Source: Paracoccaceae bacterium
GTDB lineage: Bacteria > Pseudomonadota > Alphaproteobacteria > Rhodobacterales > Rhodobacteraceae
Length of the DNA stretch: 64,000 nt
Direction: 5' to 3'
NCBI GenBank assembly: GCA_030066855.1
Contig: JASJAU010000007.1
Coordinates: 1 to 64,000, forward strand
Part shown: one piece after another, positions 19,301 through 27,978 of the stretch
Layout: the number at the start of each line of letters is the position of its first letter
Numbering within the stretch: the stretch's first letter is position 1
Translations under genes and position numbers: made by a program
The notes under the pieces: model-generated
Database searches by the model: none
Told to the model about the DNA's origin: nothing
Seen by the model: only the letters and a program-made list of their open reading frames with translations

Positions 19301-20079
19301 GCAACGGCCGCCTGCCAGGACGCCGCGACCCGGCCCAAGGCTTCGCTTGGCACGAGGACCACGGCCGCATGGCTTCCGCAGTCGGCGAAGAACATGGCGC
19401 CCCCCGCGAAGGCGACCGAAACCCCATGGCTCCCGCCCTCGTCGATGCCGATCTGGCCGCGGCGGTTCAGATAGGCGTCCATGAACACCGCGGCGCCATC
19501 CGACAGCTGATTCAGAGACGCCTCGTCCCCGCCCTGATCGACGACTTCCTCGCCCGCGATCTTCAACCAGGCGGAGCGATCCTCTCCCAGACGGTCGAGG
19601 AAACTGGCAATTACCTCTCCGGGGTCGGTTGCGGCCTGTCCGGGAGCCGAAACGTCCCAGGCCTTGGCCAGAACCTCGGCTGAAAGCCCGGCGTCCGAGC
19701 CCATGTCGTCGTCGCCAAGGCGCGTGGCGGTGATCGTAAACTCGCCGCCGTCGCCGAAGAACGCGCCGAGTGCCTCGCGAAAGCTCTTAACCCACGCCTC
19801 ATCCGGGTCCACCAGCGGCTTGCCGGCAAGCTCCTCGCCGTCGGTCGCCGGGGCCAGAAGGCCCTGCAAACGTCTGTTGGCGACGCCAAGGTGCAGCGCC
19901 TGACCTGCCGAGGTCTCTAGCGTCAATCGGCGTGGCAGGATGGTTTCGTCGATCTCCGTCAGTAGCAGCGTCAATAACTGGTCGCCATTTGCGGATTTGA
20001 TCGCCCGCCTCTCGCCGGGGGCGCGCTCGCGCCGCCTCAACTTTGCGATCATCCCTTCCAGGCGACTGAAATCGCTCAC
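19297..20079 (-). CDS. Protein of unknown function, last gene of kinase-GTPase operon
   Basis: I do not recognise this 260-residue protein. It is soluble, acidic in the middle, with no membrane segment, signal peptide or obvious catalytic motif. The last ~70 residues have an alternating hydrophobic pattern (GVSVAFAGGAMFFADCG, AAVVLVPSEALG) that could be beta strands of a roadblock- or profilin-like fold, but this is weak. It starts at a GTG at 20079 with GGAG seven bases upstream, 14 bases after the stop of the roadblock-like gene. It is therefore the terminal gene of the operon that runs from the kinase at 29313. Its conservation with the kinase and GTPases in other genomes would show whether it belongs to the system. 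Confidence 0.6.
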   Translation of the reverse strand: MSDFSRLEGMIAKLRRRERAPGERRAIKSANGDQLLTLLLTEIDETILPRRLTLETSAGQALHLGVANRRLQGLLAPATDGEELAGKPLVDPDEAWVKSFREALGAFFGDGGEFTITATRLGDDDMGSDAGLSAEVLAKAWDVSAPGQAATDPGEVIASFLDRLGEDRSAWLKIAGEEVVDQGGDEASLNQLSDGAAVFMDAYLNRRGQIGIDEGGSHGVSVAFAGGAMFFADCGSHAAVVLVPSEALGRVAASWQAAVA

Positions 20080-20093
20080 GCCGTGCTCCAACC

Positions 20094-20480
20094 TCAACCC
20101 GAGGCCACAATAGAATCGAGCGTCGTTCGGGCGCAATCCAGTATCCGAACAAGGTCGCCTTCCGGCGAACAGACGCAGATCAGCGCTTCGGGCTTCTCCG
20201 CCTCGGCCCGGATATAGAGACGCACCTCTTCGCCCGTCGCCACCAGCGCCTTGGTCGCGTGATCCTCATCGCTCGCGCCCGCCGCCGCGCCTGCGCCCTT
20301 CGCGACATCGCCGGTCAGAAGCTCGGTCGCCGCGCCGCAAAGCGCGTCGAGCTCTTCCTGGGGCGGCGGAGTCGCGGCTGAATGGCAAAGGACCATGCCC
20401 GACGACAAATCGGCAAAGGCTACCAGGTCGCATCCTTCGACCTCTTGGCGAAGGCTGTCCAGTGATTGCGCTACATCCAT
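20094..20480 (-). CDS. Roadblock/LC7-like protein
   Basis: A 128-residue protein whose pattern fits the roadblock/LC7 (MglB-like) fold. An N-terminal helix (SLDSLRQEVEGC) is followed by strands LVAFADLSSGMVLCH, a helix (QEELDALCGAATELL), then strands VRLYIRAEA and ALICVCSP and a final helix (LVRILDCARTTLDSIVAS). Roadblock proteins act as GTPase regulators or scaffolds, for example MglB with MglA. That fits its place directly after three GTPase genes. The assignment is by pattern, not close similarity. The ATG at 20480 has GGAAGG upstream. The 115-base gap before it carries a GC-rich hairpin. Confidence 0.55.
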   Translation of the reverse strand: MDVAQSLDSLRQEVEGCDLVAFADLSSGMVLCHSAATPPPQEELDALCGAATELLTGDVAKGAGAAAGASDEDHATKALVATGEEVRLYIRAEAEKPEALICVCSPEGDLVRILDCARTTLDSIVASG

Positions 20481-20545
20481 GTGCCTGGCCTTCCACGACG
20501 CTGCGGCATCGCGCCCGATTTGGCGTCTTTATCGGGCGGGCGCAG

Positions 20546-20562
20546 GGGGCTGCGCAAGCCCC
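20546..20562 (-). repeat. Hairpin in the gap before the roadblock-like gene
   Basis: GGGGCT and AGCCCC form a perfect 6-bp stem around a 5-base loop. No T-run follows on the minus strand, so it is not a classical terminator. It probably acts as an intercistronic mRNA stabiliser or processing site, which would set the last two genes of the operon apart in expression. It resembles the G-run/C-run hairpin at 12001-12017. Confidence 0.45.
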
Positions 20563-20595
20563 GATGTCAGAGAGCCGGGCGTTTGAGGCGAGGGG

Positions 20596-21585
20596 TTACT
20601 CGAAAGAGCCAGGCAGAAGCGGCGTGCTGGAGGGTCGGCTCGGCCGCCGGGAGCGGATCGAGTCGATCGGACGCGTCCTGATCCGGGACGGCGTGACGAC
20701 CCGGGACGCGGCCAGCGCGGCGGCGGCTTCAGCCTGCTCCGCCCGGAATCCATCGTTCAATTCGCCCAGCAATTCGACCAACGCGTCAAGAAAGGCGTTG
20801 CCACCGCTGGCCTCCCATTTCTCGTCGTCATCGCCGGCGGCGAGCGCGCGGGTCAGAGAAATCGGGTAGAGCCCCCGGAACATGCCGATCGTCTCGCGCG
20901 CGACACGTTTGATCACCCGGCCTTGATCGCGCTCAGAAAGTATTTTGTCCATGCGCGTCAGCAGAAGAAAGCTCTTCTCCTGAAGCTCGCGCGGGATGGT
21001 CGCCCAAACAGCCGCCTCGCTCTGACGCCAGGCCTGCGTGGCATGGGTGCACCAGATGATGGCATCGGCGATCGGAAGGACCCGCTGCCAGACCTCGGCG
21101 TCCATGTTCGGATCCGAAATACCCGGCATGTCGATCAGGTCGCATTCGTCCAGAAAATCGGCGTCGAGGAACACCCGAATGTGGCTGGTGTCATCCACCG
21201 ATACCGCCTCGAGGTGCTCGAGGTCGATGTCGAACTCGTCGCCATCATGCGCGACCCGATAAGGGGATTCGTCGCCTTTGGAAATCCAAACCGGCGGGAG
21301 CTGTGTCGCGGTAACATTGACCGGAAGCGCCTTTTTGCCCAGGAGCAGATTCGACAGCGTGCTCTTGCCCGCACTGAACTCGCCCATGAGGCAAAGGCGC
21401 GGTTTCTGCCGCTGCTCTTCCGCCGCGCCGACATACTTCGACTGCTCGAAAGCCGGCGTCTCGGTATCGATCACCTCGAACTCGGCTTCGGCCGGTCCGG
21501 CGTCGCCGCCTGCGTCGGGCGCTGGCATTTCATGGATTTCCGCCTCGTTCAGGCTCTCGTCACTCATATCGTTCTCGATCTGCAT
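20596..21585 (-). CDS. Dynamin-like small GTPase (first of three P-loop GTPases)
   Basis: A 329-residue P-loop GTPase. G1 is GEFSAGKST at 68-76, the form typical of dynamin-like proteins. A TATQLPP segment supplies a G2 threonine, G3 is DMPG at 152-155, and G4 is TRMD at 210-213 instead of NKxD. A disordered acidic N-terminal tail (about 55 residues) precedes the domain, and the C-terminal 50 residues are Arg/Ser/Pro-rich. No membrane segment is seen. The region WCTHATQAW...SEAAVWATIP...FLLLTRMDKIL aligns with the third GTPase of the cluster, so the two are paralogues. It follows the large dynamin gene by five bases. The start is ATG at 21585, with other in-frame starts at 21594 (GTG) and 21567. 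Confidence 0.75.
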   Translation of the reverse strand: MQIENDMSDESLNEAEIHEMPAPDAGGDAGPAEAEFEVIDTETPAFEQSKYVGAAEEQRQKPRLCLMGEFSAGKSTLSNLLLGKKALPVNVTATQLPPVWISKGDESPYRVAHDGDEFDIDLEHLEAVSVDDTSHIRVFLDADFLDECDLIDMPGISDPNMDAEVWQRVLPIADAIIWCTHATQAWRQSEAAVWATIPRELQEKSFLLLTRMDKILSERDQGRVIKRVARETIGMFRGLYPISLTRALAAGDDDEKWEASGGNAFLDALVELLGELNDGFRAEQAEAAAALAASRVVTPSRIRTRPIDSIRSRRPSRPSSTPLLPGSFE

Positions 21586-21590
21586 GGGTC

Positions 21591-23660
21591 TCACGCCGCA
21601 ATGTCGGTAAGGGTCTGCATGGCCTGCCTGAGCTGCGACCGCTTCTCGGACGCCCCCGCCACGTCGCGCAGCCCATCAGAGTCGCCGGCGCTGCCGTCCG
21701 CCTCGGCGCCGACGCGGGTCAGGATGCCGCGCTGCTCGTCCATGAACTCCCTAAGAGACCGCACCGCCGCCTCACGGATCGAATCCGAATGCGTGCCGCG
21801 GAGGCTCTCGACGATCGGGTCGGTTTCCGCTTTGATCATTTCGGCGAACTCGGTCGCGAAGGACCTGTATCCCCGCCGCTTGTGCCACCAGCGCGACCAC
21901 CAGCTGCCCTGAAGGTCGAGCGCGATTGTCTGACCCAGCAGAACCGGGGGCGGAACGCGCGGCGGCGCCGGCGCTTCGATACCGAAGTCCTCATCCGATA
22001 GCTCGAACAACCGGTGATAAATCGAGGCGTAGCTCTCGGCCGTCTCGATCATCACGTTCTTCGTCGCTTTCTGCGCGTTCCGGCCGAAGACCTGATAGGC
22101 CGTTCTGAGCAGAATGCGCAGGCCGCTCGGGTCGTATTGCCAGACCTCGCCGGCGCCGATGTCTTCCAGATGCTGCAACAAGGAGCCGGTCGCGCGCTCA
22201 AGAAAGCTGCGCTGGGCGCGGTCCAGGCGTTTCTCGAATTCCGAGATCGAGGCATCCAGAGCGGATCCCATGGACCGCATCGCCTCATCCTCGATCCGCT
22301 TCAGCTCTGCCTCAAGCTGGCCGGGCTCGAGCGGGGGCAAGCCCTTGTCGCTCTCTCGGCGCGAAACGACCATATGCGCGGCGTTCAAACCATTCGCGAG
22401 GTTCATGGCGGACTTGGCGATGCGATCAAGCATCTCCTGCCCGTTGCCCTCTTTGACCCGCTCCGAGATGGCAGCGTAGACGTTGGGCAGCCCTGACAGA
22501 TCCCAGAGAAGCTCTTCCGTCGACAGCTCCGCCTCTTCGTCCAGCGCCTCTTCCGACACGGCCCAGTTGCGCATCAGCTCAACCGTCTCCTCGTCCACCG
22601 CGTCAAGCTGGCCGGTGAGGGCCGCCGTGGCGAAGTACGCCGAGCAGAAAATGATCTCCGCGTCTTTCGGACCGTCATGATCGATCAGAGTCTGCCGGAT
22701 GCTGTCGCGGATCTCCGGCACTTGATTGACAGGGTCGCTCAGCTCGTCGACGCGGTTTACGGCGATGATCACCTCGCGGGACTTCACGTTGGCGATCAGA
22801 CGGATCAGCGCCATGTCGACCGACGAGAGCGCCTGGTGCGCGGCAAGGACCACAACGCAGATCCGGCTCTCCCGGATCGCGCGAATGGTTATCTGCTCGC
22901 GGATCATGAAGGTGTCGTTCACGCCCGGCGTATCCCGGATGCACAAGGGCATCGGAAGCTCGGGGCGGTGCATGAAGATCTCGGCCGATTTGGTGATGTC
23001 AGCGAAGCGGCCCTGCGCTTGGCTCGTCTCGTAGTCGTCCTCGAAATCGTCGCCGAGGCAGACATATCGCTCGATCAGATCGCTGTCGAAATACCCGTAG
23101 TCGTGCTGCTGCCCCAGCAGAAGCTCGAACTTCTCGCCAAGGCGGTTGCGCGACTTCTCCCGCATCTCGATGACCTGCTCGCGAACCTTCTCCAGTTCTT
23201 CCTCGGCCCCGGCGCGCGCGGCCAGCTCGCCGATCCGGCCGCCACGGTCCAGAAGACGGCCCCATTCGGCCATGTCGAAGAAGCGAAAGCTTGCCCGGTT
23301 GTCTTCGGGCGCGACATGCGGGTTCAGGTGAAGCGAGGTCACGACCGAGGTCCAGGGATTCACGTCCGCTGGCAGAAGGTCAGGCCAGCCGACCATCGCG
23401 TTCACCAGCGATGTCTTCCCGGCCTTCACCTGCCCGATCATTGTGATCGAGGGTTCGGCGTGCTTCAGCTGATGGTGGAGACGGCGGGCGGTGCGGTTGG
23501 ATTCCTTGTCGCCAATCTTGCCCAGCTTCACCAGCGTCTGCCGCAGGCTACGCGACTTGGCGAGAAACGGCTCCAGCCCCTCGAACCCCCGCCCGAGAAG
23601 ATGCGCGTTACCTGACGTCGGCGTTGCGGCCTGGTCCATTATCGTCGTCTCGTGCTTCAT
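21591..23660 (-). CDS. Dynamin-family GTPase (large)
   Basis: A 689-residue protein with an N-terminal dynamin-type GTPase domain: G1 GQVKAGKTS at 76-84, G3 DTPG at 243-246 and G4 NRVD at 302-305. A long helical insertion lies between G1 and G3 (about 130-240, rich in Glu/Arg heptads). The C-terminal half is mainly helical, with heptads at about 410-520 that could form the stalk of a bacterial dynamin. No clear transmembrane segment is present, but a Trp/Arg-rich patch near residue 590 (SWWSRWWHKRRGYRSF) could bind membrane. Known bacterial dynamins remodel or protect membranes. The role here is unknown. It is in the middle of the operon, 146 bases after the preceding GTPase gene. Confidence 0.82.
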   Translation of the reverse strand: MKHETTIMDQAATPTSGNAHLLGRGFEGLEPFLAKSRSLRQTLVKLGKIGDKESNRTARRLHHQLKHAEPSITMIGQVKAGKTSLVNAMVGWPDLLPADVNPWTSVVTSLHLNPHVAPEDNRASFRFFDMAEWGRLLDRGGRIGELAARAGAEEELEKVREQVIEMREKSRNRLGEKFELLLGQQHDYGYFDSDLIERYVCLGDDFEDDYETSQAQGRFADITKSAEIFMHRPELPMPLCIRDTPGVNDTFMIREQITIRAIRESRICVVVLAAHQALSSVDMALIRLIANVKSREVIIAVNRVDELSDPVNQVPEIRDSIRQTLIDHDGPKDAEIIFCSAYFATAALTGQLDAVDEETVELMRNWAVSEEALDEEAELSTEELLWDLSGLPNVYAAISERVKEGNGQEMLDRIAKSAMNLANGLNAAHMVVSRRESDKGLPPLEPGQLEAELKRIEDEAMRSMGSALDASISEFEKRLDRAQRSFLERATGSLLQHLEDIGAGEVWQYDPSGLRILLRTAYQVFGRNAQKATKNVMIETAESYASIYHRLFELSDEDFGIEAPAPPRVPPPVLLGQTIALDLQGSWWSRWWHKRRGYRSFATEFAEMIKAETDPIVESLRGTHSDSIREAAVRSLREFMDEQRGILTRVGAEADGSAGDSDGLRDVAGASEKRSQLRQAMQTLTDIAA

Positions 23661-23806
23661 CACAGCAACTCAACCAATTCCCGTTCCCCGCGCGCGCCCA
23701 ACAGAACCGTCAGGGGCGCGAAGAGCACTTTTTCCTAATTCTGCAAAATCCCCGGTTAACATGGCCTTTTTGTGGCGTGTTTCGGGTCAATCCGGCGTCG
23801 TTTTCC

Positions 23807-25021
23807 CTAGGCTGCGATTTTCATTTCCATCTCGCGGCGGAGCTGCAGAAGAAGGGTCGCCGCGTCTGCTGCGGGCGCGTCCCCCTTCTCGACCTGCATC
23901 AACACCATCACTTCGGCCGCCTCGCTCAGATCGTCGATGAAATCGTCCGCCATTTGCGAGCCGCTGTCGTCGCTCGAGAACAGGTCGATCAGGTGCTCCA
24001 CCGTATCAACACATTGATCCAGAACGGGTTTTGTTTGCCCCGGTTGCGCCGTTCGCACCGCGTCGAAAAGCGTCGCGCCGCGCCTCTGAAGGAACCGGAC
24101 CGCATCCGTGAAGACCTTGGGCGCCGGCATCCGTTCAGCGGTCTCGCCCGTTTCCTGCGACGCCGGCTTGCCGATGTCTCTCGAGATCACCCGCTCGCCG
24201 CTGGCCTGATACCGCGCAAGGAAGAACTGAGCGCTGTCGATATCGGCACGCCGGCCGCGTTCGGCGTGGCGCAGAACCTCGGACGAGAGGGCGCTTCCGC
24301 CCGACCCGTGGTACATCACCTCGTCCAGTGTGCCGTTCGGACGAAAGGATTTGATCGCCTGAAGCGTAGCCACCGCGAACATGGAGTGAAACTCTTCCGC
24401 CACGACGGTCTCAAGGCTGGCGATCAGGTCCGAGAGTGCGTTCTTCGCAGAAAGAACATCCGCCTTCGTCAGCACCAGAAAGGCATGGTCCTTCAGGCCG
24501 TCAGGCACACGCGCCCAAAGCGCGCGCTCCGACTCGCCGAACTCCTGGCTGCACCAGAGCGTGATGTCGGTGCGGCGGATCGCCCAGTCGATCGCCGAGC
24601 GAAGCTCGTCGGCATTACCGTCCGTGACAAGTTCGAGCAGCGAGATCTTCTTCAGAATCGGCAAGGGAAGCTCCATCCGGACGAAGGCGGGCTTCGATCG
24701 GGACAGGCTCATGAAATCGAGGCCTGGGATCTTGGTGATCCGCCCCCGCGCGTCGGTGGCGTGCAGGCATTCCTCTTCGCCGTACACCACCTCCGTGGTC
24801 GGCATGGCGAGCCCGCGCGGCACGACTGCCTTGCCGAGGAACATGTTGACCAGCTCCGTCTTCCCGGCGCCCGGAGTGCCGACAAGGGTCACTCGAACCG
24901 GTGACGACAGGCGGTTCAGGAGGTGGGTCGCGTGTCCCCGGGCCGCTCTCGGCAGCGCTTCAGTCGAGAGCGCATCGCGGAGTGCATCTACAATGGACTC
25001 ATCGGGCGCGTGGTCTTTCAT
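23807..25021 (-). CDS. P-loop GTPase with non-canonical G3 (third of the cluster)
   Basis: A 404-residue protein with G1 GTPGAGKTE at 48-56 and G4 TKAD at 185-188. Where a DxPG switch II motif should be, it has ELVTDGN at about 130-136. The catalytic switch therefore differs and hydrolysis may be slow or absent. Residues 150-195 (ITLWCSQEF...SERALWARVP...FLVLTKADVL) align with the GTPase encoded at 20596-21585. The two share a common ancestor but differ in G1. The C-terminal 150 residues are helical. The ATG overlaps the stop of the PP2C gene by four bases, so synthesis is coupled to the phosphatase. Confidence 0.75.
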   Translation of the reverse strand: MKDHAPDESIVDALRDALSTEALPRAARGHATHLLNRLSSPVRVTLVGTPGAGKTELVNMFLGKAVVPRGLAMPTTEVVYGEEECLHATDARGRITKIPGLDFMSLSRSKPAFVRMELPLPILKKISLLELVTDGNADELRSAIDWAIRRTDITLWCSQEFGESERALWARVPDGLKDHAFLVLTKADVLSAKNALSDLIASLETVVAEEFHSMFAVATLQAIKSFRPNGTLDEVMYHGSGGSALSSEVLRHAERGRRADIDSAQFFLARYQASGERVISRDIGKPASQETGETAERMPAPKVFTDAVRFLQRRGATLFDAVRTAQPGQTKPVLDQCVDTVEHLIDLFSSDDSGSQMADDFIDDLSEAAEVMVLMQVEKGDAPAADAATLLLQLRREMEMKIAA

Positions 25022-26037
25022 GCCCCGCCACCATCAGTCGCCATCCAGCGGCGCCTCAGGAACACTGGCGATTTCTGCTCAGTCTGCCCGTTGGCCTGCG
25101 GACTGGGCGCGGGCACCTGGGGCGGCTCGACGGGGCCGGTCACGCCCGGCGCCTCTTGCGGCTTTATCGGGCGGGTCACAGCTCGGCGCCGTTTCTTGCG
25201 ATTGTCGAACTCAGGCGTGAAAATGTTGGCGCTTTCGTCTTTCTCAGCGCCGAAGCGGATCTTGATGACCGAGAAGCAGACATTGTCCTGCTCGGGATGA
25301 TCCAGCGCGCGGAGCTCTTCCAGAAGCGTGTCAGCAATCCGACCGCTCGCAGCGGACCGGTTGTGCCAGAGAACCTGACGAATGCGGCGATTGGACAGAA
25401 ACTGAAGCCCGTCGCTCGCGACAACGATGATGTCGCCATCCATCAGACGCATCGGCTGTTCGGGGCAATCGATCCGCTCGATGGATTCTCCGATGAGTAC
25501 AGAAGTCAGGGCGTTTCGATCCGGATGGTTGCGCCCTACGTCCTCGGACATCATGCCGGACCGAACCATGTAGTCGATGTGCGGTCCGAGCGAATGATCC
25601 TCGTTCAACTGTCGCAACTCGCCATCGCGGAAGAGAAACAGAGGCGAATCCCCGATCGAGATCCAGAACAACCGATCCCGCATCACGACGGGCGCCACCA
25701 GCGTCGCGCCCATCCCCGCCGTATCCGGGTTGCTCGACGCATGCGCGGCCATGCAGGCGTTCGCGGAGACCGCCGCGCCCTTCAGGATCTCGACGACGTT
25801 CCTGGCGAACCGGCTGGGGTTTGACGACTGAAACTTCAGCTCGCTGAAGACCTCGGTCACGACGATCTTCGACGCGACGTCGCCGGCAGCGTGCCCGCCC
25901 ATGCCATCCGACAGGACGGCATAGCCGAACTCAGCGCCTTGCTGGAAGTCCGTCGCGATCGCGTCTTCCTGATACTCGCGGCAGCCGCGATTCAGGACAG
26001 ACGAGACGTCGAACCTTATGTCAGGCGTCGTCGCCAT
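25018..26037 (-). CDS. PP2C-family Ser/Thr protein phosphatase
   Basis: A 339-residue PPM/PP2C phosphatase. Metal-binding motifs are visible: ED at 24-25 after the NRGCREYQ segment, SDGMGGHAAGD at 43-53, GDSPLFLF in the middle, VASDGLQFL and the QDNV near the end of the domain. It is expected to remove phosphate from Ser/Thr residues placed by the kinase encoded two genes upstream. The C-terminal 80 residues are basic and proline-rich (KKRRRAV, then P/Q-rich), outside the catalytic domain and possibly a docking tail. The ATG at 26037 lies 17 bases inside the FHA gene. The stop overlaps the next GTPase gene. Confidence 0.92.
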   Translation of the reverse strand: MATTPDIRFDVSSVLNRGCREYQEDAIATDFQQGAEFGYAVLSDGMGGHAAGDVASKIVVTEVFSELKFQSSNPSRFARNVVEILKGAAVSANACMAAHASSNPDTAGMGATLVAPVVMRDRLFWISIGDSPLFLFRDGELRQLNEDHSLGPHIDYMVRSGMMSEDVGRNHPDRNALTSVLIGESIERIDCPEQPMRLMDGDIIVVASDGLQFLSNRRIRQVLWHNRSAASGRIADTLLEELRALDHPEQDNVCFSVIKIRFGAEKDESANIFTPEFDNRKKRRRAVTRPIKPQEAPGVTGPVEPPQVPAPSPQANGQTEQKSPVFLRRRWMATDGGGA

Positions 26038-27967
26038 TATCCGCGTCGTCTCCTTCGGACTCAGTCCAGGTGAAGTCCTCACCGCAGAATGCGATGAACT
26101 TCAGGGTCGTTTCGCCAATTCGAATCTCGTCTCCTGTGTTGAGGTCTTCCGTTGACAGCACCGGGGCGCCGTTCAAACGGACAAGATTGGACTTGCCGCC
26201 ATGACCAAGGAAGAACTTGGCCAGCTCGTCGTCATAGGCGACGGCAGCGTGATTTTTCCGTGAGATCGACGTGTCGCCGAAGTCAAGGCGAATGGCCTGC
26301 TCTTCGCCACGCCCCATCTGGCTGACGCCGTTAAAAAGCGTGAAACACTTGCCGCGTCCCGGGCCCTCGATGATGGCGATCCATCCGACCGGGAATTCCG
26401 ATTGGCTGGAGGAGCTCGCTGCGGCCGCTTCGAACACGTCCTTCGCGCCCTCTGCGCCCTGGAAGCCCAGGAGGCGTGTTTTGACCCGGCCCGCTTTCGC
26501 TCCGGCGCCTCTGCCTGCACGTCCAGTCACCGCCGCCTGCGCGACGTTCACGAATGCCTCGCCGTCCGGCTGTTTTGCGTCGGCCGGGTCCCGCACGACC
26601 GGGATGTCGCCTGCGACCTCCCAAATCTTCTTGTGAACGATCTCGTCGTCCTCGCTTGGCGCGCCAGCGCCCTCAAAAGTCTCACCCGCCTCTTCGGCAA
26701 GCTCCTGCTCGACAGCGTCGAAACCGGCGCCGAAGTCGTCCTCTTCATCCGGCGCCTCGGCGTCGAACTCGTCGAACTCGTCCTCGTCACCACCTAACCG
26801 CGCGGCAGCCGCGCCGTCGTCGAACCGGTCTAGGTCCTCGCCCTCATCGGCGAAGCGGTCGTCGTCGAACCCGTCGTCATCGGCGAAATCCGATTCGCTC
26901 AGCTCGTCGGGGAAACCGTTCTCCGGCGCGGCGGCATGTGCGTCCAGGTCTTCGCCATCCGAGGCGAAGCGGCCTCCCGCCTCCTCCTCGAAGGGGTTGT
27001 CCTCGTCGCCAAAGGCGCCGCCTTCCTCATCTTCCTCATCGGTGAGGAAACGGTCGGCGGCATTATTCTCGATCGCCTCCTCGTCGCTCGCGAAGCGGTC
27101 CGAGAAATCCTCGGGCATGCGCTCTTCCGACCCGACGTCATCGAATCCATCGGTTTCCGCCGCCTCGATCTCGGCTTCCGCCTCGTCCCATTCCGGCGTT
27201 TCCGAATGCCGGCGATTGGCCGGACGGCTGATCGGGCGTGTCGTAGGACGCGGCTTCACAACTTTCGCAAGGTCATCGCGATAGGGGCTCTGCTCCTCCG
27301 GATCGGCGGTCGGATCGCGCCCGACGACATGCTTGAGCACGCGGTCGGCCTTGGTCGCGGCCGCCGCCGCCTTGAGATGCGCCATGGCCGAGCGGCGCCG
27401 GCTCGTCTCGCGGTCTGTCATTTCGGTGTCGGTCCGCTCGAGAATGCGGTCTTCGGCGTCGTCGGCCGCACGGCCAAGATGGCTTCTCGCGATAGCCTTG
27501 CGACCGAATTCCTCGTCGTTCGACCAATCCTCGTAACCAGGCGGATAGGACACCGGCTTGGGCTTCACCTCCGGCTCGGGATCCGGTTCGATATGGTTCA
27601 TCGAGCCCATCGCCTCGCGGATATTCTCCTTTAGGTTCGGGTTGTCGTCGAATTCCTCAAACTCGTCGTCGCCCCAGTCCTCGTCTTCATCCCAGTCGTC
27701 GTCTTCCCAGGCGTTGTCACCCCAACCGGCGCCGGCGGCCTCCTCAGGCTCTTCCTCGCGCACGCCCTCCAGAAGCGAAGGGTCGTCCAAATGCGGCTCT
27801 CCCGTAGAAGCGTCCTCGCGCAGGGCGGCGGCGTTGCGCTCGCCCGTGTCATCGGCGACGGGATCCCTCCGGCGGCGGAGCGGCTCGACGTCCATATCGA
27901 AGTCGATCTTGCCGACCGCTTCTTCCGGCTCGGGCTTTCGTGACATGATATTCTTGAACAGTTTCAT
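26021..27967 (-). CDS. FHA-domain protein with long acidic linker
   Basis: A 648-residue protein with a single forkhead-associated domain at the C terminus (about 535-630). It includes MGRGEEQ at 551, the phospho-binding Ser-Arg in SISRKNHA and SNLVRLNG. FHA domains bind phosphothreonine, so this is the expected reader of the cluster kinase. The N-terminal ~500 residues are low-complexity and strongly acidic, with repeated FDDDRFADEGED- and FASDEEA-like units, and probably disordered. The ATG at 27967 has GAGAGG eight bases upstream, 11 bases after the kinase stop. The acidic region has several Thr/Ser next to acidic residues that could be phosphorylated, but no target site can be named. Confidence 0.88.
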   Translation of the reverse strand: MKLFKNIMSRKPEPEEAVGKIDFDMDVEPLRRRRDPVADDTGERNAAALREDASTGEPHLDDPSLLEGVREEEPEEAAGAGWGDNAWEDDDWDEDEDWGDDEFEEFDDNPNLKENIREAMGSMNHIEPDPEPEVKPKPVSYPPGYEDWSNDEEFGRKAIARSHLGRAADDAEDRILERTDTEMTDRETSRRRSAMAHLKAAAAATKADRVLKHVVGRDPTADPEEQSPYRDDLAKVVKPRPTTRPISRPANRRHSETPEWDEAEAEIEAAETDGFDDVGSEERMPEDFSDRFASDEEAIENNAADRFLTDEEDEEGGAFGDEDNPFEEEAGGRFASDGEDLDAHAAAPENGFPDELSESDFADDDGFDDDRFADEGEDLDRFDDGAAAARLGGDEDEFDEFDAEAPDEEDDFGAGFDAVEQELAEEAGETFEGAGAPSEDDEIVHKKIWEVAGDIPVVRDPADAKQPDGEAFVNVAQAAVTGRAGRGAGAKAGRVKTRLLGFQGAEGAKDVFEAAAASSSSQSEFPVGWIAIIEGPGRGKCFTLFNGVSQMGRGEEQAIRLDFGDTSISRKNHAAVAYDDELAKFFLGHGGKSNLVRLNGAPVLSTEDLNTGDEIRIGETTLKFIAFCGEDFTWTESEGDDADNGDDA

Positions 27968-27978
27968 GGCTCTGCCTC

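Noticed and set aside
23664-23806. Internal promoter before the large dynamin gene (TTGACC on the minus strand at 23785-23790)
   Set aside because: A -35-like hexamer is present but no -10 element lies at 16-18 bases, so I did not list it as a feature. The gap may still hold an unusual promoter.
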